Notes under the pieces: model-generated | Told to the model about the DNA's origin: nothing | The model's input: the letters and a program-made list of their open reading frames with translations, nothing else | Databases searched by the model: none | Translations under genes and position numbers: made by a program | Assembly (NCBI RefSeq): GCF_900113835.1 | Contig: NZ_FOQV01000004.1 | Location: 124,001-188,000 of the forward strand | DNA length: 64,000 nt | From: Allobosea sp. OK403 | GTDB lineage: Bacteria > Pseudomonadota > Alphaproteobacteria > Rhizobiales > Beijerinckiaceae | Reading direction: 5' to 3' | Shown here: positions 36,230 through 43,990 of the stretch, in pieces | Layout: every line of letters starts with the position of its first letter | Numbering within the stretch: position 1 is the stretch's first letter

Positions 36230-37273
36230 ATGTCGCATCTCGTTCTCGAAGGGCTGGGCAAGTCCTACGGCAGCGCCGTCGCCGTCGAAGGGCTCGACCT
36301 TTCGGTCGAGCGCGGAGAGTTCGTCTCGCTGCTCGGCCCCTCCGGCTGCGGCAAGACCACGACCTTGCAGATGATCGCCGGCTTCGTGCCCGTCGACCGG
36401 GGCCGCATCCTGCTCGATGGCGGCGATCTCGTTGCCGTGCCGCCCAACAAGCGCGGGCTCGGCATCGTCTTCCAGAGCTATGCGCTGTTCCCGCATATGA
36501 CGGTGGCGCAGAACATCGCCTTCGGACTCGAGATGCGCGGGATCGACAAGGCCGAGCGCGAGACGCGCACCCTGGAGGCGATGGCGCTGGTCGGGCTGAA
36601 GGGCTTCGCTGATCGCTATCCCAGGCGCATGTCGGGCGGTCAGCAGCAGCGCGTCGCACTCGCCCGCGCTCTGGTGATCAAGCCGGCCCTGCTCCTGCTC
36701 GACGAGCCGCTCTCCAATCTCGACGCCAAGCTGCGCGAGGAGATGCAGAGCGAATTGCGCCAGATCCAGCGCTCGATCGGCACAACGACGATCCTCGTTA
36801 CTCATGACCAGCACGAGGCGATGGCGCTATCGGACCGGATCGTGCTGATGAACCAGGGCCGCGTCGAGCAGATCGGTGCACCCGACGCCGTCTATGGCAA
36901 GCCTGCCAGCGCCTTCGTTGCGAGCTTCCTCGGCAAGACCAATGTGCTGCGTGGCACGGGCGATGGCAGCGGCGCGGTCAGCATCGGCGCCTTCTCGCTG
37001 CCGATCGCAGGTGCGGGCGCAGGCCCGGTCCAGCTCGCCGTCCGGCCAGAGCGGCTCAGCCTGGCTGCAGCAGGCGCGTCCGGCTTCGAGGTGCGCGTGA
37101 CGAGCCGGGTCTTCCAGGGCGCGCATTGGCTGCTGACGGCCGACAGCGCAGCCGGCCCGCTCATCCTGATGCGCCATAATGACGGCCAGCCCGTCCCGGC
37201 CGAGGGCGAGACCGTGACGCTGAGCTTCGCCCCCTCGGACGCCGCGCTGCTTGCGCCGGGGGATGCGAGATGA
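36230..37273 (+). CDS. ABC transporter ATP-binding protein (PotA-like)
   Basis: A 347-residue ATPase with a C-terminal TOBE-type domain (about 270-347). Walker A is GPSGCGKTT, the Q-loop is in GIVFQSYALFPHM, the signature is RMSGGQQQRVAL, and Walker B is LLLDEPLSNLDAK. The ATG at 36230 gives MSHLVLEGLGKSYG; a GTG at 36221 would add three residues. It overlaps the next permease by four bases. Confidence 0.92.
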   Translation: MSHLVLEGLGKSYGSAVAVEGLDLSVERGEFVSLLGPSGCGKTTTLQMIAGFVPVDRGRILLDGGDLVAVPPNKRGLGIVFQSYALFPHMTVAQNIAFGLEMRGIDKAERETRTLEAMALVGLKGFADRYPRRMSGGQQQRVALARALVIKPALLLLDEPLSNLDAKLREEMQSELRQIQRSIGTTTILVTHDQHEAMALSDRIVLMNQGRVEQIGAPDAVYGKPASAFVASFLGKTNVLRGTGDGSGAVSIGAFSLPIAGAGAGPVQLAVRPERLSLAAAGASGFEVRVTSRVFQGAHWLLTADSAAGPLILMRHNDGQPVPAEGETVTLSFAPSDAALLAPGDAR

Positions 37274-38136
37274 ATCGCGCCCTCTCGCAACGCGCCACAC
37301 CCTATTGGCTGACGGGACCGGCGCTGCTCGTCTTCCTCGGCCTGGTCGTCATTCCCCTGGCGATGACCGTGCTGCTCTCCTTCTACGATTGGGGCCAGTA
37401 CAAGGGCATCGTGCCGGAGTTCACGCTGAAGAACTTCCACGAGATCTTCACCGATTCCTATTTCTTCGAGATCTTCCTGCGCACCTTCCGGATTGCCGTG
37501 CTGGTGACGCTGTTTTGCATGCTGATCGGCGTGCCGGAGGCCTATATTCTCAACCGCATGTCGCCGGCCTGGCGCGGCATCTGCCTACTCGCCATCATCG
37601 GGCCGCTCCTGGTCTCGGTCGTGGCGCGCACGCTCGGCTGGGCGCTGCTCTTGGGCTCGACCGGCCTCGTCAACCAAGGACTGATGGCGGCGGGGCTGAT
37701 CCGCGCTCCGCTCGAATTCATGTTCACTGAAACGGGCGTGGTCGTGGCGCTGATCCACGTCCTCATCCCTTTCATGATCCTCGCGGTCTGGGCCTCGCTG
37801 CAGCGGCTCGACCCGCAGATCGAGAATGCCGCGCTCTCGCTCGGAGCAGGCCGGCTGACGATCTGGCGGCGCGTGATCCTGCCGCAGATCGTGCCGGGCA
37901 TGCTGTCTGGCGGCATCATCGTCTTCGCGCTGGCGGCGAGCGCCTTCGCCTCGCCCGCGATCATCGGCGGAAGGCGGCTCAAGGTCGCCTCCACGCTTGC
38001 CTATGACGAGTTCCTGAACACGTTGAACTGGCCGCTCGGCGCGGCCGTCGCGGTGCTGCTGCTTGCAGCCCTCGTCGCCATCACCGTCGGCTCCAACCGG
38101 CTGATCGAACGCCGCTACGCACAGGTGTTCGAATGA
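37270..38136 (+). CDS. ABC transporter permease (PotB-like)
   Basis: A 288-residue inner-membrane protein with about six helices. The first helix region is PALLVFLGLVVIPLAMTVLL, and the EAA loop NAALSLGAGRLTIWRRVILP lies near the C-terminus. It pairs with the PotC-like permease. The ATGA overlap with the ATPase gene indicates coupled translation. Confidence 0.92.
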   Translation: MNRALSQRATPYWLTGPALLVFLGLVVIPLAMTVLLSFYDWGQYKGIVPEFTLKNFHEIFTDSYFFEIFLRTFRIAVLVTLFCMLIGVPEAYILNRMSPAWRGICLLAIIGPLLVSVVARTLGWALLLGSTGLVNQGLMAAGLIRAPLEFMFTETGVVVALIHVLIPFMILAVWASLQRLDPQIENAALSLGAGRLTIWRRVILPQIVPGMLSGGIIVFALAASAFASPAIIGGRRLKVASTLAYDEFLNTLNWPLGAAVAVLLLAALVAITVGSNRLIERRYAQVFE

Positions 38137-38149
38137 GCAGGATGTTCAA

Positions 38150-38950
38150 ATGAGGAAAAACAGCCCGCTCGCGCTCTGCTTCCACGCGCTTTTCGTCATC
38201 TTCATGCTGGCGCCGCTGCTGATCGTCTGCGTCGTCGCCTTCACGCCGGAGGGCTACCTCTCGCTGCCGACGCGCGGCCCGAGCCTGCGCTGGTTCAAGG
38301 CGATCTTCGACTATCCCGAATTCATCCGCGCCTTCCGCGACTCGCTTTGGCTCGCGGCCCTGTCCTCGACGGTCGCGATCATGCTCGCCGTGCCCGCCGC
38401 GCTCGCCATCGCCCGCCACCGCTTTCCCGGGCGCGAGGCTCTGACCACGCTGTTCATGTCGCCCCTGATGGTGCCCCATGTCGTGCTCGGCATCGCTTTC
38501 CTGCGCTTCTTCACCCAGATCGGACTGTCCGGCACCTTCCTCGGCCTGGTGCTCAGCCACATCATCGTGGTGCTGCCCTTCGCGCTCCGGCTTGTGCTCG
38601 CCGCCTCCTATGGCATCGACCAGCGCATCGAGCATGCGGCGATCTCGCTCGGCGCCGGCCATGCCACAGTGTTCCGCAGGGTGACGCTGCCCTTGATCCT
38701 GCCCGGCGTGGTCTCGGGCTGGCTGCTGGCCGCGATCAACTCCTTCGACGAGGTGACGATGACCGTCTTCATCGCCTCGCCCGCGACCGTGACCTTGCCC
38801 GTCCGGATGTTCCTCTACATCCAGGACAATATCGATCCTCTCATCGCAGCCGTCTCGGCCTGCCTGATCGCCCTCACCGCCGGTCTCCTGATCGCGCTCG
38901 ACAGGCTTTTCGGGCTCGACCGGCTGTTCGTCGGAACCGGAAAAGGCTGA
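38150..38950 (+). CDS. ABC transporter permease (PotC-like)
   Basis: A 266-residue permease. It begins with a helix (LCFHALFVIFMLAPLLIVCV), then YLSLPTRGPSLRWFKAIFDY, and an EAA loop (EHAAISLGAGHATVFRRVTL). Second half of the channel. A GTG-started flavoenzyme gene follows six bases after its stop. Confidence 0.92.
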   Translation: MRKNSPLALCFHALFVIFMLAPLLIVCVVAFTPEGYLSLPTRGPSLRWFKAIFDYPEFIRAFRDSLWLAALSSTVAIMLAVPAALAIARHRFPGREALTTLFMSPLMVPHVVLGIAFLRFFTQIGLSGTFLGLVLSHIIVVLPFALRLVLAASYGIDQRIEHAAISLGAGHATVFRRVTLPLILPGVVSGWLLAAINSFDEVTMTVFIASPATVTLPVRMFLYIQDNIDPLIAAVSACLIALTAGLLIALDRLFGLDRLFVGTGKG

Positions 38951-38956
38951 ACCCAC

Positions 38957-40078
38957 GTGTCGTCCAAGAGCAATCACACGGAACCTGACGTCGTCGTCAT
39001 CGGCGGCGGCGTGGTCGGCGGCGCGATCGCGCTGGGGCTCGCCCGCAGCGGCGCGCGCGTCACCGTCCTCGACGAGGGCGACGCGGCGTTTCGGGCTTCG
39101 CGCGGCAATTTCGCGCTGGTCTGGGTGCAGTCGAAAGGCTTCGGCATGCCGGAATACGCGATGTGGTCGCGCCGTTCGGCCGATGACTGGCACGGGCTTG
39201 CCAACATCCTCGGTGAAGAGACCGGTATCGACGTCGCCCACAGCCAACCCGGCGGCTTCATGCTCTGCCTGTCGCAGGACGAACTCGGGAAGCGCGTCGA
39301 TGCGATGCATCGCCTGCACAATCAAACCACGCTGACCGACTTCCCCTATGAAGTCCTCGACCACGCCGAGACGAAACGGCGTCTGCCCGATATCGGCAAG
39401 GACGTGGTCGGCGCGATCTATTCCCCGCTCGACGGTCATGTGAACTCGCTCAAGCTGTTCCGGGCGCTGCGCGAGGCGACGGTGCGTCGCGGCGTCGATT
39501 ATCGACCGAACTGCCCGGTCGAGAGCATCACGCCGCGTGATGGCGGCTTTCGCATCAATGGCCCCTGGGGCGAGATCGCTACGGCCAAGGTCGTGCTCGC
39601 AGCCGGCCTCGGCAATGCTCGGCTCGCGCCCATGGTCGGCCTCGACGCGCCGGTGAAGCCGAGCAAGGGCCAGATCATCGTCACCGAGAAGACCGCGCCC
39701 TTCCTGCACAACCCAATGGTGACGGTCCGCCAGACCGATGAGGGCGGCGTCATGATCGGCGACAGCCAGGAGGATCGCGGCTTCGACACCGTCGTCGGCC
39801 AGCCGATTCTCTCGGTCATGGCCGAGCGCGCGGTCAGGATGTTCCCACGCCTTGCCGGGCTCAATGTAGTCAGGACCTGGTCGGCGCTGCGCGTGATGAG
39901 CCCTGACGGCTTCCCGATCTACGACCAGTCGCAGAGCTGCCCGGGCGCCTTCGTCGTCACCTGCCATTCCGGCGTGACGCTGGCCGCCAACCATGTCCTG
40001 ACGCTCGCCCCCGCCATTCTCTCCGGCGTGCTGCCGGATGCGGTCGCGAGCTTTTCCGCACGGAGGTTCCATGTTTAG
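38957..40078 (+). CDS. FAD-dependent oxidoreductase, opine-oxidase B/HcnC-like subunit
   Basis: A 373-residue DAO-type flavoprotein. The FAD-binding start is VVVIGGGVVGGAIALGLARS, followed by FRASRGNFALVWVQSKGFG and the C-terminal CHSGVTLAANH. With the following small iron-sulfur protein and the larger FAD protein it matches the beta subunit of OoxAB, HcnABC or D-hydroxyproline dehydrogenase complexes. The start is GTG at 38957. Its stop lies inside the start of the next gene (ATGTTTAG). Confidence 0.87.
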   Translation: MSSKSNHTEPDVVVIGGGVVGGAIALGLARSGARVTVLDEGDAAFRASRGNFALVWVQSKGFGMPEYAMWSRRSADDWHGLANILGEETGIDVAHSQPGGFMLCLSQDELGKRVDAMHRLHNQTTLTDFPYEVLDHAETKRRLPDIGKDVVGAIYSPLDGHVNSLKLFRALREATVRRGVDYRPNCPVESITPRDGGFRINGPWGEIATAKVVLAAGLGNARLAPMVGLDAPVKPSKGQIIVTEKTAPFLHNPMVTVRQTDEGGVMIGDSQEDRGFDTVVGQPILSVMAERAVRMFPRLAGLNVVRTWSALRVMSPDGFPIYDQSQSCPGAFVVTCHSGVTLAANHVLTLAPAILSGVLPDAVASFSARRFHV

Positions 40079-40379
40079 GCCCATGTCGGACGCCAAGAGC
40101 GCCGCCACGCTCAGCTTCAGCTTCGACGGCCGCCCGCTGATTGGCCGCGACGGTGACACGGTCGCGGCCTCCCTGCTGGCGAACGGCGTCACGATCTGCC
40201 GCGAGACCCCAGTCTCCGGCGCGCCGCGCGCGCCCTATTGCCTGATGGGCGTCTGCTTCGAATGCCTCGTGGTCATCGACGGCGTCGGCAACCGGCAAGG
40301 CTGCATGGTGCCGCTGCGCGACGGCATGACGATCGAAACCCAGCATGGCCGGCGTCAGCCCGAGGAAACGCAAGGATGA
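40071..40379 (+). CDS. [2Fe-2S] small subunit (HcnA/opine oxidase gamma-like)
   Basis: A 102-residue ferredoxin-like protein. Cys57, Cys62, Cys65 and Cys78 (YCLMGVCFECLV, then NRQGC) form the plant-type [2Fe-2S] pattern of these small subunits; DGRPLIGRDGDTVAASLLAN precedes it. It would carry electrons between the two flavoprotein subunits. The ATG at 40071 follows GGAGG; the upstream reading overlaps the previous gene more. Overlaps the next gene by four bases. Confidence 0.88.
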   Translation: MFRPMSDAKSAATLSFSFDGRPLIGRDGDTVAASLLANGVTICRETPVSGAPRAPYCLMGVCFECLVVIDGVGNRQGCMVPLRDGMTIETQHGRRQPEETQG

Positions 40380-41833
40380 AGCCCCTCACCGAAATCGGCC
40401 AACTCGCCGAGCATTACGACCTCGCCGTCGTCGGCGCCGGCCCCGCCGGCCTCTCGGCCGCGGCACGCGCGAGCGAGCTCGGGCTTTCCGTGCTGCTCGT
40501 CGACGAGAACCCGGCGCCGGGCGGCCAGATCTACCGTTCGATCACGACGACGCCGGTCTCGGACCGCGCCGTGCTCGGCCAGGACTATTGGCGCGGCCTG
40601 GACATCGTCGCCCGCCTCAAACGTTCGGCAGCCGCCTATGCCGCGCGCTGCACCGTCTGGTCGATCGCTCCCGATGTGGAGTCGGATGGATCCTCATTCG
40701 AAATCGGCCTCTCCCTCGATGGCCGCGCCCGGCTGATCACTGCCGGACAGGTCATCCTGGCAACCGGCGCGCAGGAGCGGCCCTTCCCGATTCCGGGCTG
40801 GACCTTGCCCGGCGTGATGACGGCCGGCGCGGCGCAGATCGCGCTGAAGAGTTCGGCGATCGTCCCCAAGGGCCGCACCGTGATCGCCGGCTGCGGGCCG
40901 TTGCTCTATCTCCTGGCGGGTCAGCTCGCCGCTGCCGGCGCCGAGATCGTCGCCGTCCTCGACACCACGCCCCGGCGCAACTGGCCGGCCGCACTCGGTG
41001 CGCTGCCGGACTTTCTGCGCTCACCCTATCTCGCCAAGGGGCTCAGGCTGATGGTGAAGGCGCGCCGCAGCCTGCGCTTCCTCGGCGGCGTCACCAGCCT
41101 CACGGTTGAAGGCTCCGGCCAGCTCTCCGCCATCCGCTTCGAGCGCGGCGGCGCCTCGCAGAGCATCGCCTGCGACACGCTCTTGCTGCATCAGGGCGTC
41201 ATTCCGAGCGTCAACCTCTCCAATGCCGCCGGCTGCGCGCATGATTTCGATCCGGTCCAGCATTGCTGGGTGCCGCAAATCGACGATTGGCTCGCCTCGT
41301 CCGTCCCAGGCATCGCGATCGCCGGCGACGGCGCCGGCATCGGCGGGGCCGAGAGCGCGGCGCTGCGTGGCGAGATCGCAGCACTCGACACAGCCAGGCG
41401 GCTTGGCCGCATCACCATCCCGGAACGAGACGATCACGCAGCCCCGGTCCGCGCCGCCCTCTCGCGCACACTGCGCGGCCGCCGCTTTCTCGACCTGCTC
41501 TACAAGCCGGCCGCGCAATTCCTCGCACCAATCGTGGACGACACCATCATCTGCCGCTGCGAGGAGGTCACGGCCGGGCAGGTGCGCGATGCCGCCAAGC
41601 GTCTCGGCGTCACCGGTCCCAATCAGATGAAGGCCTTCCTGCGCTGCGGCATGGGTCCCTGTCAGGGGCGGCTTTGCGGGCCGACCGTGGTCGAGCTGAT
41701 CGCCGAGACGCGCGGCACGACTCCCGCCGAGGTCGGCTATTACCGCCTGCGCCCGCCGGTGAAGCCGGTGACGCTGGCCGAGCTCGCCTCGCTGCCGCAG
41801 AGCGAGGCGGCCGTCAAAGCGGTGGTTCGGTGA
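40376..41833 (+). CDS. NAD(P)/FAD-dependent oxidoreductase, opine-oxidase A/HcnB-like subunit
   Basis: A 485-residue protein. It has an N-terminal FAD domain (LAVVGAGPAGLSAAARASEL), the PGGQIYRS loop, a second dinucleotide region (VILATGAQERPFPIPGWTLP), and a C-terminal BFD-like [2Fe-2S] domain with CRCEEV and FLRCGMGPCQGRLC. This is the alpha-subunit layout of opine oxidase, HcnB and D-hydroxyproline dehydrogenase. Coupled on both sides by ATGA/GTGA overlaps, so the three subunits are made together. Confidence 0.9.
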   Translation: MKPLTEIGQLAEHYDLAVVGAGPAGLSAAARASELGLSVLLVDENPAPGGQIYRSITTTPVSDRAVLGQDYWRGLDIVARLKRSAAAYAARCTVWSIAPDVESDGSSFEIGLSLDGRARLITAGQVILATGAQERPFPIPGWTLPGVMTAGAAQIALKSSAIVPKGRTVIAGCGPLLYLLAGQLAAAGAEIVAVLDTTPRRNWPAALGALPDFLRSPYLAKGLRLMVKARRSLRFLGGVTSLTVEGSGQLSAIRFERGGASQSIACDTLLLHQGVIPSVNLSNAAGCAHDFDPVQHCWVPQIDDWLASSVPGIAIAGDGAGIGGAESAALRGEIAALDTARRLGRITIPERDDHAAPVRAALSRTLRGRRFLDLLYKPAAQFLAPIVDDTIICRCEEVTAGQVRDAAKRLGVTGPNQMKAFLRCGMGPCQGRLCGPTVVELIAETRGTTPAEVGYYRLRPPVKPVTLAELASLPQSEAAVKAVVR

Positions 41834-42963
41834 GCGCAGAGCGCCGCAGCGCGGATGTCATCGTCATCGGCGGCGGCATCCATGGCTGCTCGACCGCGCT
41901 GCACTGCGCCTTGCGTGGCCTCTCGGTCATCCTGATCGAGAAGGACCATGCCGGCCGCCATGCCTCGGGCGTCAATGCCGGCGGCGTGCGCCAGCTCGCG
42001 CGCCATGTCGCGGAGATCCCGCTCTCCAACACCTCCATGGCGATCTGGCATGGGATCGCCGAGCTCGTCGACGATGATTGCGGCTTCACCTCGGACGGCC
42101 AGGTGCTGGTCGCGGAAAACGAGGCCGATCTCGCCGGTTGCCGCGCCCGCGTCGAGGATCTCAACCTGCGCGGCTTCCATCATGAGGAAATGATCGACGC
42201 CAGGGAGCTGCGCGAGATCGTCCCGGCCGTCTCCGAAACCTGCCCCGGCGGCGTGATCTCACGCCGCGACGGTGCCGCCATTCCGCTGCGCGCGACGCAG
42301 GCCTTCAAGCGCAAGGCCTCCGAAATGGGCGCGACGATCCGCGAAGGCGTCAAGGTCACGAAAGTCGAGCGCGACGGCGCAAACTGGCGCGTCGTCACCG
42401 ATGCCGGCGATTTCCTCAGCCCCCGCATCGTCAACGCCGCCGGCGCCTGGGCCGACCGCATCGCCGCCGATCTCGGTGAGCCCGTGCCGCTGGAGGTGAT
42501 CGCACCGATGCTGATGATCACTGCACCGATGCCGGCCTTCATCAAGCCGGTCGTGATCCTGCGCGGCCGAAAGCTCTCCTTCAAGCAATTCGGCAACGGC
42601 ACCGTCCTGATCGGCGGCGGCTATCTCGGCCGCGCCATCCGCGATGAGAACAGGACGATCCTCGACTGGGGCAAGCTCGCGACCAATGCGAAGACGGTCT
42701 GGGACCTGTTCCCGATCATGCGCGGAGCGCCGATCCTGCGCGCCTGGGCCGGGATCGAGGCGCGCATGCCCGACGATCTGCCCTGCTTTGGGCCCAGCGC
42801 CAAGCATGAGGGCGTCTACCACCAGTTCGGCTTCTCAGCCCATGGCTTCCAGCTCGGGCCGGGCGCCGGCGCCGTGATGGCCGAAATCATCGCGACCGGC
42901 CACAGCAACGTGCCCATCGACGGGCTCGACATTGCCCGCTTCACAGCCTCAGCCCCCCACTGA
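41830..42963 (+). CDS. Second DAO-type FAD-dependent oxidoreductase
   Basis: A 377-residue flavoenzyme with VIVIGGGIHGCSTALHCALR at the start, DHAGRHASGVNAGGVRQLAR in the flavin-contact region and QFGFSAHGFQLGPGAGAVMA near the end. It is related to but distinct from the subunit at 38957; it may form a separate oxidase acting on the product of the complex or replace its beta subunit. The GTG start overlaps the previous stop (GTGA). Confidence 0.87.
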   Translation: MSAERRSADVIVIGGGIHGCSTALHCALRGLSVILIEKDHAGRHASGVNAGGVRQLARHVAEIPLSNTSMAIWHGIAELVDDDCGFTSDGQVLVAENEADLAGCRARVEDLNLRGFHHEEMIDARELREIVPAVSETCPGGVISRRDGAAIPLRATQAFKRKASEMGATIREGVKVTKVERDGANWRVVTDAGDFLSPRIVNAAGAWADRIAADLGEPVPLEVIAPMLMITAPMPAFIKPVVILRGRKLSFKQFGNGTVLIGGGYLGRAIRDENRTILDWGKLATNAKTVWDLFPIMRGAPILRAWAGIEARMPDDLPCFGPSAKHEGVYHQFGFSAHGFQLGPGAGAVMAEIIATGHSNVPIDGLDIARFTASAPH

Positions 42964-42988
42964 CCTCTTTTCAACCCGGAGAAAGACC

Positions 42989-43336
42989 ATGACGATCACC
43001 CGTTCCATCCGCACGCCGATCCAGAACCGCGTCGTCCAGACCGGTGGCTTGGTCTTCGTCGGCGGCACCACCGCCGATGACACGACCCAATCGATGGGAC
43101 CGCAGACCCAGAACATCCTGACCAAGATCGAGGGCTATCTCGGCGAGGTCGGCCTCGACCGGACAGCGATCGTCGCCGCGACGATCTTCGTCACGGACCT
43201 GTCGATGAAGAAGGAGATGGACCCGGTCTGGACCGCTTTCTTCGGCGAAGGCCTGCCGACCCGCGCCACCGTCGGCGTCGCCGATCTCGGCGGCACCACG
43301 CTGATCGAGGTCGTGGTCACCGCCGCCAAGGGCTGA
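42989..43336 (+). CDS. RidA family (YjgF/UK114) imine deaminase
   Basis: A 115-residue trimeric-type RidA protein. Arg92 in LPTRATVGVADL matches the catalytic arginine of true RidA, and LIEVVV supplies the conserved glutamate. RidA hydrolyses reactive imine/enamine products released by PLP or flavin enzymes, which fits the three flavoproteins just upstream. The ATG follows GGAGAAAG. It ends the operon and is followed by a terminator. Confidence 0.9.
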   Translation: MTITRSIRTPIQNRVVQTGGLVFVGGTTADDTTQSMGPQTQNILTKIEGYLGEVGLDRTAIVAATIFVTDLSMKKEMDPVWTAFFGEGLPTRATVGVADLGGTTLIEVVVTAAKG

Positions 43337-43382
43337 TCGACCGACAAGACCTCAGCGACGGAGCCAGAAACTTCTAACCACG

Positions 43383-43412
43383 CGCCTCCGCCTCCGGGCG
43401 GGGGCGTCTTTT
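43383..43412 (+). terminator. Intrinsic terminator of the right catabolic operon
   Basis: CGCCTCCGCC (43383-43392) pairs with GGCGGGGGCG (43397-43406), one G-T wobble, loop TCCG, then TCTTTT. It lies 46 bases after the RidA stop. Confidence 0.8.
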
Positions 43413-43417
43413 CCCGA

Positions 43418-43480
43418 AAGCGTTTTCGAGCGAGCTGGGCACCGGCTCGCGTGAAGAAAACGCGTCAAAACAATTGCTCT
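43418..43480. repeat. Family B palindromic repeat, copy 3
   Basis: AAGCGTTTTCGAGCGAGCTG through GAAGAAAACGCGTCAAAACA to GCTCT. It overlaps the last bases of the DUF4156 gene on the other strand. Confidence 0.75.
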
Positions 43481-43787
43481 AAGTACCGCATTTATATGCA
43501 GTGCCCGCCGTGCTCGGGCCTTTCCACTTGATGTCGGCGACGGAGGATTCGACATGGGTCGCGCCCAATTCCGCGCCGCCGGCCTTCAACCGCGCCAAGG
43601 CCGCATCGCGCGCCTGATCCCTGAGCAGCACCTTGCCCAATGGCGATGCGCCTTCAAGCTCGCCGAGCTTCTTGCAGTTCTCGACGACGCTCTTGGTATC
43701 GGTGACGACCACCGTATTCGAGCGCGAGTTCGGGATCACGCAGGCCGAAAGCGCGAGCAGGGGCAAAAACAGAAGGGAACGCAGCAT
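43479..43787 (-). CDS. DUF4156-type small lipoprotein
   Basis: A 102-residue lipoprotein. The signal peptide MLRSLLFLPLLALSAC ends in a lipobox (LSAC) with Cys16 as the lipidation site. The mature part has VVVTDTKSVVENCKKLGELE and GATHVESSVADIKWKGPST, typical of the DUF4156 group; function unknown, envelope location. The ATG at 43787 gives the signal peptide directly; a longer reading crosses a repeat. Family B repeats in the same orientation lie on both sides. Confidence 0.8.
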   Translation of the reverse strand: MLRSLLFLPLLALSACVIPNSRSNTVVVTDTKSVVENCKKLGELEGASPLGKVLLRDQARDAALARLKAGGAELGATHVESSVADIKWKGPSTAGTAYKCGT

Positions 43788-43800
43788 CGGGCCTATCCTT

Positions 43801-43903
43801 AGAGCGTTTTTGAGCGAAGTGGGCACCGGTTCGCGCGAAGAAAACGCGTTAAAACAAAAGACGAGGGCAACGTCCGATCCAGCTGGGCCGGACATTGCTC
43901 TAA
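43801..43903. repeat. Family B palindromic repeat, copy 4
   Basis: AGAGCGTTTTTGAGCGAAGT to CGCGAAGAAAACGCGTTAAA, with a trailing hairpin near GTCCGATCCAGCTGGGCCGG and GCTCTAA. Directly upstream of the DUF4156 start. Confidence 0.75.
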
Positions 43904-43990
43904 AACAAGGGCGCGCAACGCCCCCGCCGCCATGATCCCCGCTATTGCCGTATTTTCAAGGCCCGGCCGCGAGAAAGCCAACCGCCTGCT

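Noticed and set aside
38081..40192. 703-residue ORF on the minus strand
   Set aside because: Antisense to the permease and flavoenzyme genes, charged low-complexity composition, no family motifs.
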